64,000 bases of DNA from Roseovarius mucosus (GCF_002080415.1 NZ_CP020474.1:3609501-3673500); one strand, 5' to 3'; counted from the stretch's first letter, positions 16,205 to 24,672 are shown. The notes: generated by a model not told the origin, from the sequence alone. Numbers and translations are program-made.

Positions 16205-17160
16205 GCTGCGTCCTCGATCAGATAGCCGGTGGCGGGGGCGGCGATGACCTCGCGGAGCTGCTCGCCCACGCGCAGGGTGGTGGCGCCTTTGAGGCCGACC
16301 TTGGGGTCGAAGAAACGCCCCGAGACGCGGCCGTCGAATTGCGCGGTCCAGCCCCATGCGGGGGCGGTGCCATCGGGTCCGGCCTGTGTGTTGCGGTGGA
16401 TGAGGGCGATATTGCCGCCCCAGACCTTCTCGAAGGCGGCCGTCTGACCTTTGCGCGCCGAGTTGATGTAGCTGTCGCCCACGAGGATCTCGGAAAGCTC
16501 GAAGAGCTCCGCCACCGCCTCGCGGCTGGCGCGGCCCTTGTCGCCCGAGGTCCGGTTGATGGCCTTCAGGATATCGGGATGGGTCGAGAGCGCCGTCCAG
16601 GCCTTGCGCCCCATCGCGGCCACATTGGGGCGCATGATGAAGGTCGCGTCGAGAGCGGCGGAGATCACGCCGATAGGGTCAGAGGTGGGATCGGTAAACT
16701 GGCCCGCGCCCGACAGCACCACCCGCTTGTCGGCGTCATAATTGGCCGCATCTTGCACCATGGCGGCCACGCGCTTTTCGCGGTCGAGCTGGATCAGATG
16801 GGTGAGACCCTCGACGGCACGGGCCTCGGGGTCAAAGGCCGAGTTGCCAGCGGCGCGGAGTGCCCGCGCGGCATCGATGTCGCGCTGCGGCACCACGTCG
16901 TCAAGACCGTAGTCCTTGACGGAGGAGGTGCGTTCTTCGCCGGTGAACTCGACCTGTTGGACCAGACCTTTGCGGCCCACTTCCGTGTCCGGCACGGTGA
17001 ACATCTGTTCGGGCGGATAAAAGGTCCATTTGAAATCCATCCCCATGACCGGCACGCGGGGCATCACCTGGTCGGCAATGAAGAAGATATCGGGGTTGCG
17101 GTAGTTGACGGCGATGGCGGTCAGGACCGGATCGACGACAAAGGGGGTGGGGGTGCTCAT
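16201..17160 (-). CDS. Major capsid protein
   Basis: The 319-residue protein contains PVLTAIAVNYRNPDIFFIAD near the N-terminus, DYGLDDVVPQRDID in the middle and ALSTHPDILKAINRTSGDKG, features of the major capsid proteins of Mu-like siphophages with an HK97-type fold. It follows the small decoration protein and the protease/scaffold gene, the normal order of head genes. The copy in prophage B is nearly identical (319 residues). It builds the icosahedral shell. Confidence 0.9.
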   Translation of the reverse strand: MSTPTPFVVDPVLTAIAVNYRNPDIFFIADQVMPRVPVMGMDFKWTFYPPEQMFTVPDTEVGRKGLVQQVEFTGEERTSSVKDYGLDDVVPQRDIDAARALRAAGNSAFDPEARAVEGLTHLIQLDREKRVAAMVQDAANYDADKRVVLSGAGQFTDPTSDPIGVISAALDATFIMRPNVAAMGRKAWTALSTHPDILKAINRTSGDKGRASREAVAELFELSEILVGDSYINSARKGQTAAFEKVWGGNIALIHRNTQAGPDGTAPAWGWTAQFDGRVSGRFFDPKVGLKGATTLRVGEQLREVIAAPATGYLIEDAA

Positions 17161-17179
17161 GGATCAGCGCTCCTAAGGA

Positions 17180-17545
17180 TCAGGTGACAGAGTGACGGGC
17201 AATGGCCACGTCGATGATGTCGCCAGCCACGCCCGCCTGCAGCGCGTAGCCGACGGCGATGTTTCCGGCCCCGGCGACGGCAGCTATGCCAAGGCCCACG
17301 CCGTTCGACGCGACGGGCGCACCGGCGGCAACCGTGCCCGCAAGCTCAAGCTCGGCCGAGCCGGACATGATCACGTCCTGAAGGTCGCCCGGTTTTGCGT
17401 CGAGCTGGTCCGAGATACCAATCGCGAGATTGGTCGCGGAGGCGGCCACAAGGATGCCACCGAGTGTGCCGAATTTAACGATCCGGCGGCCGGGCACCGC
17501 CGCCTCGGCGGGATAGGATTTGATGAACAGTCCGGGATTAGCCAT
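17180..17545 (-). CDS. Capsid decoration / cement protein
   Basis: The 121-residue product is glycine- and alanine-rich with segments such as GGILVAASATNLAIGISDQL and AGNIAVGYALQAGVAGDIID, which resemble DUF2190/capsid cement proteins. It sits between the scaffold and the capsid gene, where decoration proteins are usually encoded. I use the ATG at 17545, which overlaps the end of the protease gene and is the start kept in prophage B. It probably stabilises the shell. Confidence 0.7.
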   Translation of the reverse strand: MANPGLFIKSYPAEAAVPGRRIVKFGTLGGILVAASATNLAIGISDQLDAKPGDLQDVIMSGSAELELAGTVAAGAPVASNGVGLGIAAVAGAGNIAVGYALQAGVAGDIIDVAIARHSVT

Positions 17546-18014
17546 TGTCGCTCTCCATGGTTTCCTCGATCTGGCGCGCCGCCTCGGCAAAGCTCAGCGT
17601 GCGGCCCTCGGCCTCTGCGTCCTTGATCAGGCGCTTGGCGGCGGCGGTGATGTCGTCTGGCCCTTTGACCTGCGGCAGGGCATCCCCGCCCGCCCGCTCG
17701 CTGAAGTCGATCAGCGGCTTGGTCTGCTTTGAGAGCAGATCGCGGAACCACGCGCGCGGGCTGGCGCTCTTGCCTTCGGCAAAGGCCACCTCGTCTTGCG
17801 CGTCGAGGCTTTCCATGAACGCGGCCATCTCGTCCTTGAGGCCGGGGGCGATGCGCCCGTCCTTGACCAGGGCCTCGACCAGGGCGGCGTCCTCGGCGCG
17901 GCGCGTCTTGCTCAGGGCCTCGGCGAAGGCGGCTTCCTTAGCCTCAAGCGCGGCTGCGCGCGCATCGAGCGCGGCTTGGCGGTCTTCGGGGGTTTGCGTG
18001 TCCTTGCCGGACAT
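17538..18014 (-). CDS. Nested scaffold protein, Mu gpZ-like
   Basis: Within the protease gene, an ATG at 18014 (MSGKDTQTPEDRQAAL) is preceded by AAGGAGAG at proper spacing. Starting there gives 158 residues of charged helical sequence, the expected scaffold. In Mu the scaffold Z is made from the same kind of internal start in gene I. The Shine-Dalgarno sequence and start are unchanged in prophage B. Internal initiation is therefore likely. Confidence 0.65.
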   Translation of the reverse strand: MSGKDTQTPEDRQAALDARAAALEAKEAAFAEALSKTRRAEDAALVEALVKDGRIAPGLKDEMAAFMESLDAQDEVAFAEGKSASPRAWFRDLLSKQTKPLIDFSERAGGDALPQVKGPDDITAAAKRLIKDAEAEGRTLSFAEAARQIEETMESDNG

Positions 18015-18623
18015 GGCGGTCTCTCCTTTTTGGGGTTCGGCGAATGGGATTTGTGTGGTCTCGGGCGCGCCTGTGGCGTCGCGGAGTGCCTCTTGGCCTG
18101 CGGGGGTGCGTGCCCAGGACAGGACGGCGGCAATCGCGCCTTTCAGCGTGTCCGCGAAACTGGCGGCGGGCGCTCCCTCTTCCGAGAAGGCGATCTCCAA
18201 GGTCACAGCCTCGGCGTCCTCGGCGAACTCGGCCGCCTTGAGGCCCTTCACGGCGGGGGGCTGCGCGCCCAGAAAGCCCACGTGCTTCAGGTAATAGGTG
18301 CCGGGGGTCGGGTTTGCGGCAGACTGGGGAGGATAGAAGGAGGCGCTGATCCGCTTGAAGCGGCCCGCGCGCACCATCTCGGCGAAGGCAGGCTCCACCT
18401 GGTCGGGCTCGGCAAAAAGCTCCGCCCCTTCGGCGCGCAAGCGTTTGACCCAGCCGTAAGCCGGGGCATCGGTGCGAGGATGGCCCACGACAATGGGGGC
18501 CTCATGGAGGGCGGGATTATAGGCGGTGGCAATGCCCTCGACCTCGGCTTCGGAAAACTCGAAGCTCTGCCCGGAATGGGCGGTGTGGCGACCAGCGCGG
18601 AAGATGTGAAGCGGTTTTGTCAT
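17538..18623 (-). CDS. Head maturation protease, Mu gpI-like
   Basis: The 361-residue protein begins MTKPLHIFRAGRHTAHSGQS and has the Mu gpI pattern: PIVVGHPRTDAPAYGWVKRL (residues 45-65) and FKRISASFYPP (about 92-102), with the serines there as probable active-site residues, followed by a helical acidic scaffold half from about residue 200. It cuts scaffold and head proteins during maturation. It lies downstream of a conserved 300-bp noncoding stretch, so a late promoter may be located there. The prophage B homologue has the same length. Confidence 0.85.
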   Translation of the reverse strand: MTKPLHIFRAGRHTAHSGQSFEFSEAEVEGIATAYNPALHEAPIVVGHPRTDAPAYGWVKRLRAEGAELFAEPDQVEPAFAEMVRAGRFKRISASFYPPQSAANPTPGTYYLKHVGFLGAQPPAVKGLKAAEFAEDAEAVTLEIAFSEEGAPAASFADTLKGAIAAVLSWARTPAGQEALRDATGAPETTQIPFAEPQKGETAMSGKDTQTPEDRQAALDARAAALEAKEAAFAEALSKTRRAEDAALVEALVKDGRIAPGLKDEMAAFMESLDAQDEVAFAEGKSASPRAWFRDLLSKQTKPLIDFSERAGGDALPQVKGPDDITAAAKRLIKDAEAEGRTLSFAEAARQIEETMESDNG

Positions 18624-18920
18624 GACCCGACATTAAGCCGGGGCGACGGGCCAGATCAGATGAAGGGCTTCAGGGGAAGGGGGGCGCGCTGCGCGTGCCA
18701 CCTTGGGTCAGACTAGCGCCCTCTAAGGGCATGCGGCAAGCCCGGAATGCAAACGGCCCCAGAACGGCCCGCTGAGTGCGCTTCTGGCTCTGGCGGGGGT
18801 TGGGTCGCAAAATCCCCGATGGGGGTATTAAATGGGTATTTAATGAGGCGCTGAGAGGCCATTGCGTCTGGTGGGGTCGGTTGCAGGTGCACCTGCGGGG
18901 TCAAATAACCCCAAATTGCC
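18624..18920 (-). promoter_or_regulatory. Conserved noncoding stretch upstream of the protease gene
   Basis: About 300 bp without a convincing gene, strongly conserved with 59599-59896 of prophage B. It contains the inverted repeat ATTAAAT-GGGT-ATTTAAT (18827-18844), the palindrome GCAGGTGCACCTGC in this copy, and a GGGGT/ACCCC hairpin near 18896. In Mu a C-dependent late promoter (P_I) lies upstream of gene I, so an activator site and promoter are plausible here. A terminator for the upstream genes is also possible. Confidence 0.5.
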
Positions 18921-19142
18921 TCAGGATGCCGATTTGTCGATGAAGGACCGGAGAAGTGCGCGGCGCTCTTCGGGCGTCCTCTTGGGGCGGTCGAAATAGA
19001 CCCGAAGGTCTTCGCGGCGGACCGCGACCAGCTCTTCCTTGTCCGGATCTTCGTCGGGCAAGGCTTCGGCTTCACGCAATGCGGCCTCATAGGCCTCGCG
19101 GCTCCATTCGTCGGGGGGCTCAACCAGCAACGTTCGCATCAC
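18921..19142 (-). CDS. Small conserved acidic/basic protein downstream of gpF
   Basis: The 73-residue protein is highly charged and predicted helical, with EAYEAALREAEALPDEDPDK and RTPEERRALLRSFIDK. Prophage B has a similar 72-residue protein at 59897-60115 that keeps the first helix and the C-terminal block but has a different middle. It overlaps the F-like gene by 4 bp. The function is unknown. Confidence 0.65.
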   Translation of the reverse strand: MMRTLLVEPPDEWSREAYEAALREAEALPDEDPDKEELVAVRREDLRVYFDRPKRTPEERRALLRSFIDKSAS

Positions 19143-20470
19143 GCATCTCCGTTCATGGTCCTGACAATGGCGGCGGCAACAGCCCGGGCGGTCTCTTCTA
19201 TGCGTTGGCGAATTGCTCGTGTCCGCGCGCCAAGGCTCTCTTGATATAAGATCAGGCCCTGAGACTGCAAGACGTCGAGGACCGCGAGGCGCACCGCATG
19301 GTCGCGCTCTGTGTTGGTCAAGCCCGGGGCAAACTCGTCAATGAGTTCGGCCGCGACCTCCGCAAGTTCGCGCATGTTGCCACGGCTGGGCCTCAGCATC
19401 TGTGCCCGGAAAAGCGAGCCGTCGTGACCAACGGCAACGATTGATCGAACTTGGCGCTGGAACATGACCGCCATGTCATCCGGGCTGAGCGGTGCGGAAC
19501 TGGGGTGATTGTGCACGAGGCCGACACCCGTGCCGCTCTCCAGCCGCCCGATTATGGAGGAGGTCAGTCTGACGCGCTTAGGCTTACCCACGCTCCAGTC
19601 GATTTCTTCGCCGGTCCCCAGGTCGAACGCGCCAAGATGCTCACGCCCGTCGCCAAGGCCCATGAGCCGGGCGCGCATGGCAAAGCCAAGCTCGGTCGCT
19701 GCCGCCTGGGCTGAAAGCCCGGCCGATAGCCTCGCGTGGCGCGCGCCGAGGTCAAGCCACGCATGGCCCGGGTTGCCGTCCCACGCGGGATCGACCCCGA
19801 GTGCCGTGGCTTCGATCTCGCCGGTGCGACGGTTCAGGACCCCGCGCTCCTCCAGCTCGAAATCCTCTGTCACCTTGAGGCCGCGCCGCTCCAGCATGCC
19901 TTGCGAGAGTTGCTGGACCGTGCAGCCGCAGCGCCAGCCGTTGGGGGGAAAGATACGAAGCCATGCCGGGTGATCGACGGGCAGGATCACCTCGTGATAG
20001 ATCGCGTGTTCCTCGCGCTTGGTGTCGCGCTGGATCTGCACGTAGCGCAGGAAGGGAAAGGCGGCCTTGGTGCGTTGGATACGCGCCCATTTACCCGCAG
20101 CATGGGCCGCGCGCATATTGGCGTCGAAGATCACCCGCAGGCGGCGCGGCGAGCCAAGCCGGACATTCTTCATCTCGCCGGTCAGGGGATCGCGCTCCAT
20201 TCCGCTGCCCCACCAGCCGAGCCGTTTCAACTCGGGCTCGAGGTCATCCATGAAGCTGCCCATCGTGCCGCCATTGGCCAGCGCACGGTCGAGTGCCGCC
20301 CGGATCGTCTCCAGAACATCAGTCCGCATCGCCTTGGCGACAACGAAGTTGCTGGCATGTTCATTGCGCCAGACATCGCGGAAATCAAACCGCGCATCAG
20401 GCGGGGCGAGGCCCTTGGAGCGAAAGAACGACAGCGCGTCCTCAGGGCGCAGGCGCTGCAGGTCGATCAT
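19139..20470 (-). CDS. Minor head protein (Mu gpF / SPP1 gp7 family) with C-terminal JAB-type domain
   Basis: Residues 1-190 show the F/gp7 pattern, including VIFDANMRAAHAAGKW (113-128) and a CGC cluster (181-183); this minor head protein assembles with the portal. Residues about 290-360 carry GLVHNHPSSAPLSPDDM, with H320, H322, S329 and D332 arranged like the zinc ligands of JAB/RadC-type (JAMM) domains. The spacing is one residue shorter than in RadC. The last 80 residues are helical and differ most from prophage B. A virion-borne JAB peptidase could process head proteins or remove ubiquitin-like tags; that is speculative. Confidence 0.8.
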   Translation of the reverse strand: MIDLQRLRPEDALSFFRSKGLAPPDARFDFRDVWRNEHASNFVVAKAMRTDVLETIRAALDRALANGGTMGSFMDDLEPELKRLGWWGSGMERDPLTGEMKNVRLGSPRRLRVIFDANMRAAHAAGKWARIQRTKAAFPFLRYVQIQRDTKREEHAIYHEVILPVDHPAWLRIFPPNGWRCGCTVQQLSQGMLERRGLKVTEDFELEERGVLNRRTGEIEATALGVDPAWDGNPGHAWLDLGARHARLSAGLSAQAAATELGFAMRARLMGLGDGREHLGAFDLGTGEEIDWSVGKPKRVRLTSSIIGRLESGTGVGLVHNHPSSAPLSPDDMAVMFQRQVRSIVAVGHDGSLFRAQMLRPSRGNMRELAEVAAELIDEFAPGLTNTERDHAVRLAVLDVLQSQGLILYQESLGARTRAIRQRIEETARAVAAAIVRTMNGDA

Positions 20471-22017
20471 GGGGCCAAGGACCCGGGCAGGCTGTCCGAC
20501 CCATCTGGTGTTTCGCTGTCATCCACCACGGCCCCCAGCTCGCCCGCGAGACGCGCGGCGAAACTGGCCTCGGTCAGTAGATCAGTCATCGCTTGTCCGT
20601 CGCTTGGTGCGGCCGCCAAGGCGTCGAGACGGGCGCGCAGCGCCTCAAGCGTGGTGCCCGGTGCGACGCCACCCAGAAGGGCCGCGATATCTGCGAATAG
20701 CGGCTCGGCGGCCGTCTCGGCATGGCCCTCGGCGATGATCTCCGCCGCGAGTGCATCGAGCGCGCTCTCATGGCGATGCTCGGCAAAACCGGCCTCGGGC
20801 GGGTTCTCACCAGGTTGTGTTGGGTCGGGAGGGGCCGCGCGCTCATACCCGTCGCCATAGGTCTCCTTGACACGGTCCTCGGACATGCGCCAGCCCATGC
20901 GGTGCAGCTTCTCGTCGCGGTCCACGGCGGCGGTTGTATCCTCCGGGTCTTCCATCTTGCGCCAGACCCTTGGCGGCGTTACGCCGGGGAAGTTGAACTC
21001 GGAAAGCTGCGCCACCGGCCCTTCGTTGAAGGACTGGCAGACGAGATCCGCGTCTGACTTCTTGACGGCGTCGCCCACGTCATCATGCACCTCGGCCTGC
21101 GACCGGCTGGAGCCATTGTCGGTGGTCATGGTCTGCGACAGCACGATTTTCGAGATTGCGGCATCCATCGTGTCGTGCAGCTTCTGGTAATCCAGAGAAC
21201 TGGCACCCGAGGGCGCGGACAAAAGCTCAATATCCATGCCCTCGGGGATGATGATCCCGGCCTCCGAGCGGATGGCCATCACGGCCTCGAGCAGCTTCTT
21301 CTGTTCCGCTTCGGTGGCTTGCGAGGGATACTTGCCCCGCGCGGTCGGCATGCCGAATTTGTCGAGGGCGATCAGCCAGAGCTTCAGCCCATTGCGCTTG
21401 AACCAGACCGGCCAATAGAGCCAATGCGCGAGGCCAAGCCCATAAGGCTCGTCGTCGTGATCCGCCCCGGTCGAGAACACCCAGAACTTCTCGGGCGGCA
21501 TTTCCTCTCCGGTCAGCATATTGGAGAGGGTCAAAAGGCGCAGGCCGCAATTCTCGTCAAAGCGAAACCGTACCCGGTCGCGCACGCGGATTTCCTCCCA
21601 GCCCCAGAGCCGCCCGTCGCGGCGATACATCTGCTCGGCGACGGAATAGCCATAAAAGAGGCCCCAGAGCATCTTCTCGGTCAGGCGGTCGAACTTCATG
21701 GCCGAAAGCTCGTCGCGCAGCCAGTCGGCGGCGCGTTTGCCCGCCGCCGTGTCCTCGCCCGGCACCACCTCCCATTCCCGGCTGGTGACGGCCGAGATGC
21801 GCTGCGTCATGACCGATTTGACCTGCGGATCGGTCAGGATCGGCTTGTAGATGTCAAAACTGCCACCGCCGCGCGTGCGCAGGATCGGGTCCGTTGGTTC
21901 GAGCAGCGGGCCGATCCATGGCCGGGTGATATCGCGACCGTTCTGGATGCCCGAAAGCTCCATCGGGTTGCGCAGCCGTACCGAGCGCAGCCGCATGGTG
22001 CTGGTCTTTCTAGCCAT
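20467..22017 (-). CDS. Portal protein, DUF935 (Mu gp29-like)
   Basis: The 516-residue protein has DUF935 landmarks: RGGGSFDIYKPILTDPQVKS (about 45-65), an LLWGLFYGYS-like block, EKFWVFSTGADHDDEPYGLG, and NGSSRSQAEVHDDV (about 290). It forms the dodecameric portal at the head vertex. I place the start at ATG 22017, which has GGAGG about eight bases upstream; the longer frame extends back into the terminase gene. The C-terminal 120 residues are acidic and alanine-rich. The prophage B copy aligns along its whole length. Confidence 0.9.
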   Translation of the reverse strand: MARKTSTMRLRSVRLRNPMELSGIQNGRDITRPWIGPLLEPTDPILRTRGGGSFDIYKPILTDPQVKSVMTQRISAVTSREWEVVPGEDTAAGKRAADWLRDELSAMKFDRLTEKMLWGLFYGYSVAEQMYRRDGRLWGWEEIRVRDRVRFRFDENCGLRLLTLSNMLTGEEMPPEKFWVFSTGADHDDEPYGLGLAHWLYWPVWFKRNGLKLWLIALDKFGMPTARGKYPSQATEAEQKKLLEAVMAIRSEAGIIIPEGMDIELLSAPSGASSLDYQKLHDTMDAAISKIVLSQTMTTDNGSSRSQAEVHDDVGDAVKKSDADLVCQSFNEGPVAQLSEFNFPGVTPPRVWRKMEDPEDTTAAVDRDEKLHRMGWRMSEDRVKETYGDGYERAAPPDPTQPGENPPEAGFAEHRHESALDALAAEIIAEGHAETAAEPLFADIAALLGGVAPGTTLEALRARLDALAAAPSDGQAMTDLLTEASFAARLAGELGAVVDDSETPDGSDSLPGSLAP

Positions 22018-23683
22018 CCGGGAACCCTCCAAAATCCAGAACTCCGCCACCTCGGGCAAAGCCCATGCGCCGCCCGCCCAAAGGGCTGATGAAGTCCTCG
22101 GCCGTCAGAGCGGTGCGCCGCCCGGTCGATTGAAACTCCATGGGCACCACGTCCTGATTGCTCGCATGCCAGGCGAGCGCGCCTGCGATGGCGCTGTCGC
22201 CATGCCGGTCGAGACCGTCCGAGCCTTTGAAGCGGAAGTTCTCGGGCACGCGAATGATGCCGTTTGTGTATTGCAGCGCCTGATGGTCGCGCAGCACGTC
22301 CTCATGGGCGGGCAGAACGATGGTGCGATCCGAGAAGGCTTCGATATAGGGCGGCATCTCCAGCTCGTACCATGCCCTCGTGAATGAGACCTCGACGATC
22401 CGCGCGCCGTAGCGTTGGGCCGCGACCTCGGCGAGATAGGCCCCGTTGCCGGTGCGGTCCATCGCGCCCTTTTGGAAATTGGGCAGGCGGTCGAGCAGCC
22501 AGAAGAGCACGTCGCGCTGCTGGTCAAAGGGGATATTGCGCAGCTCGACAATGAGCTTGGTGCGCCGGGTGAGATCGACGCCCTGCTCGAGAATGATGAT
22601 GTCGGTGGCATCGCCCGAGCGCGCAAAGTCCTCGCCCATGAAATGCGGGCGCGTTCGGTCGAGGGTTTTAAGCACCGGTTCAAGGTGGGTTTTACACCAG
22701 GCTTCAGCGGCGGCCTTGCGGACGGGTTCGTCGGCATTCTTGAAGCTGTCGGGCTGCGTCCAGCGATGGAACGGGATGCCCTGCGCCATGCAGGCCTCGA
22801 TTTGGACGCGGGTCAGGGCCGCGCCTTCCATCTCGGCGGGTTCCGCATCAAGCTCTTGGCGCATCGCGGCCTCGCGCGCGCCGTAAGCCCGGCGCACAGT
22901 GGCCTCCCACGCGGCCTCGGCCTCTGGCGTCCAGGTCTTGCCCTGCATCATGCAGACGCGTTTATAAAGCCCGTTGGCGACCGCGTCGCTGAATGTGTAG
23001 CGATGCACCGCAAAGCCGTTCTTGCCCGCGCGCGCCTCGCGGATCAGCTCGTTGAAGGCATTGAGATAACCGTTATGGGTCGAGATGATCCGGACCTTGC
23101 CGCCCCAGATCAGCATTGCGTTCACGGCGTCGATCACCTCGCGCACGTCCTTGTGGAACGCGGCCTCGTCGATCACCACGGTGCCCTGAAGGCCCCGGAT
23201 ATTGGCGGGGTTGGAGCTGAGCGCCTCGACGCGGAACCCGGAGGCAAAGCGCACGCGGTAGGCCGAGATGAACTTGGTGGTGCCGTCGGGCTGTTGATCC
23301 TCGAAGAGAAACTCCTCGATAGGGTGCGCCGCCCCCGCGATCACCCGCGCGAAATGCGCCACATAGCCAATGGCCTCGCGGCCCTTATCCTTGGTGTCGC
23401 CGATGTAAAAGCAGTTCTGCCCGCCCGCACCGCGCGCGGCGGCGGCAATGAGGGCGCAGCCCAGCATCTCGGCAAAGGTGATGCCGGTGCGGCGACCCTT
23501 CTCGCAGACCTTGAGATCGCTCTCGTCGGCCAGCCAAGAGCGTTGATGTTCCATCAGGATGCCGTCTGCCAGCGGATCGAGGCTCTCGGGGATCTCCGAG
23601 CCGCGCGGCAATTCCTCGGGGAGCGCGTCCGGGTCGCGGGTGAGGACGGGGGCGGTCACGGCTGGCCCTGCTCGATTTGCCAA
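22010..23683 (-). CDS. Terminase large subunit, Mu gp28-like
   Basis: The 557-residue protein carries an ATPase P-loop-like segment CEKGRRTGIT (60-69) and Walker B GTVVIDEAAF (167-176), then motif III IISTHNGY. The C-terminal nuclease half has GEDFARSGDATDIIILEQG and the acidic GDSAIAGALAW block. It cuts and pumps phage DNA into heads, in Mu by a headful mechanism starting at the left end. It overlaps the portal gene. The partial copy in prophage B is highly similar over the shared part. Confidence 0.92.
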   Translation of the reverse strand: MANRAGPAVTAPVLTRDPDALPEELPRGSEIPESLDPLADGILMEHQRSWLADESDLKVCEKGRRTGITFAEMLGCALIAAAARGAGGQNCFYIGDTKDKGREAIGYVAHFARVIAGAAHPIEEFLFEDQQPDGTTKFISAYRVRFASGFRVEALSSNPANIRGLQGTVVIDEAAFHKDVREVIDAVNAMLIWGGKVRIISTHNGYLNAFNELIREARAGKNGFAVHRYTFSDAVANGLYKRVCMMQGKTWTPEAEAAWEATVRRAYGAREAAMRQELDAEPAEMEGAALTRVQIEACMAQGIPFHRWTQPDSFKNADEPVRKAAAEAWCKTHLEPVLKTLDRTRPHFMGEDFARSGDATDIIILEQGVDLTRRTKLIVELRNIPFDQQRDVLFWLLDRLPNFQKGAMDRTGNGAYLAEVAAQRYGARIVEVSFTRAWYELEMPPYIEAFSDRTIVLPAHEDVLRDHQALQYTNGIIRVPENFRFKGSDGLDRHGDSAIAGALAWHASNQDVVPMEFQSTGRRTALTAEDFISPLGGRRMGFARGGGVLDFGGFPDG

Positions 23684-23850
23684 CCTTTACCGGCGAGCGA
23701 TTTGAACAGCAGCACTGCGATCTGAAGATCGACAGTGAGCCGGAGGCCCGGCGACGAACTTTTTTTCTGAACCGCGTCACGCATTGCAGCCGCTTCGGTT
23801 GCAACCCAGCTCCCGGTTTTGCCGTCCGGGCTTTTCCATCGAAAGGCCAT
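23656..23850 (-). CDS. Small phage protein before terminase
   Basis: The 64-residue product starts MAFRWKSPDGKTGSWVATEA and is otherwise unremarkable: basic with a C-terminal LQIAVLLFKSLAGKGWQIEQ. It overlaps the terminase start by 28 nt and its ATG is next to the stop of the membrane protein gene, so it belongs to the same transcript. No family is recognised. Confidence 0.55.
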   Translation of the reverse strand: MAFRWKSPDGKTGSWVATEAAAMRDAVQKKSSSPGLRLTVDLQIAVLLFKSLAGKGWQIEQGQP

Positions 23851-24140
23851 TAGCGCCGCTCCCGTTCTTTCCTGAGCAGGCGCCAATTGTTCAGGGCCAC
23901 GCCGCCGGTGATCGCGGCGAGCAGCATGATCCAGTGCTCTTGTCCCAGCCACGTGAGCAGAATGCCAGCGGCCAGCGCCACGCCGAGTTTGACGGCCCAC
24001 CAGTTGCCGGTCAGCCCCATGAGGCGGGCCATGAGCGGGTTGGCCTCGACCAGCCCGCCGCGCAGGGCCGCGCGCGTGGTCGCCACGTCGGCGAATTGCG
24101 CCAGCAGATAAACAGCCCAGATGAAAACCAGATCAGACAT
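23850..24140 (-). CDS. DUF5658-like small membrane protein
   Basis: The 96-residue protein has three predicted membrane segments (residues 3-20, about 48-65 and 68-84), with ADVATTRAALRGGLVEANPL between the first and second, a pattern of DUF5658-type membrane proteins. The C-terminus is arginine-rich and cytoplasmic. It is located between DUF6527 and the terminase. A holin-like or envelope-modifying role is possible, but a clear holin exists at 25879-26451. The function is unknown. Confidence 0.65.
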   Translation of the reverse strand: MSDLVFIWAVYLLAQFADVATTRAALRGGLVEANPLMARLMGLTGNWWAVKLGVALAAGILLTWLGQEHWIMLLAAITGGVALNNWRLLRKERERR

Positions 24141-24436
24141 CAGGCAACCTCCCAGTAGCCATCGCGCAGCCAGCCATGCCAGCCGCAACGCAGTTGATTG
24201 ACCGACGGTGTGAGCGTCGGCTCGGACAAGGACCCGTCCCATTCCCAGCTCGGGCTGGACGCGGGCTTGCCGCGCAGGCCGATGATGATCCGGCTCGGAC
24301 CTTCGCAGCCGCAGGGGCAGTAAAACCAAAAGGACGCGGCGTCGGGGCCACCTTGGGTCAGGTCGATGTGGAAACTGCCCGGCAGCTTTTGCCGCCGGAA
24401 CTCGGCCGGGTTGGGGAATTCGATGGCGCGGATCAT
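24140..24436 (-). CDS. DUF6527 family protein
   Basis: The 98-residue protein shows the DUF6527 pattern: FWFYCPCGCEGPS (about 37-49), SWEWDGSLSEPTLTPSV (about 63-79) and CGWHGWLRDG (about 85-94). The cysteines probably bind zinc. DUF6527 proteins are common in phages; relatives are also found beside bacterial ubiquitin-like conjugation genes, where a protease role has been proposed as far as I recall. I chose the ATG at 24436 because it overlaps the preceding stop. Its role in the phage is unknown. Confidence 0.75.
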   Translation of the reverse strand: MIRAIEFPNPAEFRRQKLPGSFHIDLTQGGPDAASFWFYCPCGCEGPSRIIIGLRGKPASSPSWEWDGSLSEPTLTPSVNQLRCGWHGWLRDGYWEVA

Positions 24437-24672
24437 GGGCGCGCCTCGGCAATCCAGACCAGATAGGGCTGATCCCGCCACCATGCGACGGTGCAGTGAA
24501 GGCCCAGATGCGTGATGCGCTCCCTGCGCCCGAACAGGAATATCCGCACACGGCGGGACAAGGGCGCGCGACGCCAGTTGTGGTCACCAACCATCACCTT
24601 CCCTCCGGTCGAGAGGTCCTTGGACGGTATTCCCGCGAGGTCATCCATTGCTGTCGGTATCAATTCATCCAC
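24433..24672 (-). CDS. Hypothetical protein paired with DUF6527
   Basis: The 79-residue product contains SKDLSTGGKVMVGDHNWRRA and ends HCTVAWWRDQPYLVWIAEARP. It is basic and beta-like. It overlaps DUF6527 by 4 bp and the small terminase gene by 8 bp, which suggests it is translated with both. I recognise no family. A partner role with DUF6527 is possible because of the tight coupling. Confidence 0.55.
   Translation of the reverse strand: MDELIPTAMDDLAGIPSKDLSTGGKVMVGDHNWRRAPLSRRVRIFLFGRRERITHLGLHCTVAWWRDQPYLVWIAEARP

Noticed and set aside
18713-19123. An open frame across the noncoding stretch upstream of gpI
   Set aside because: It runs out of frame through the 73-residue gene and the matching frame in prophage B differs in sequence and length, while the DNA is conserved as noncoding sequence.
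22415-23725. A 436-codon plus-strand frame opposite the terminase
   Set aside because: It is an antisense shadow of the large terminase; its product lacks protein-like features and the terminase has clear family motifs.
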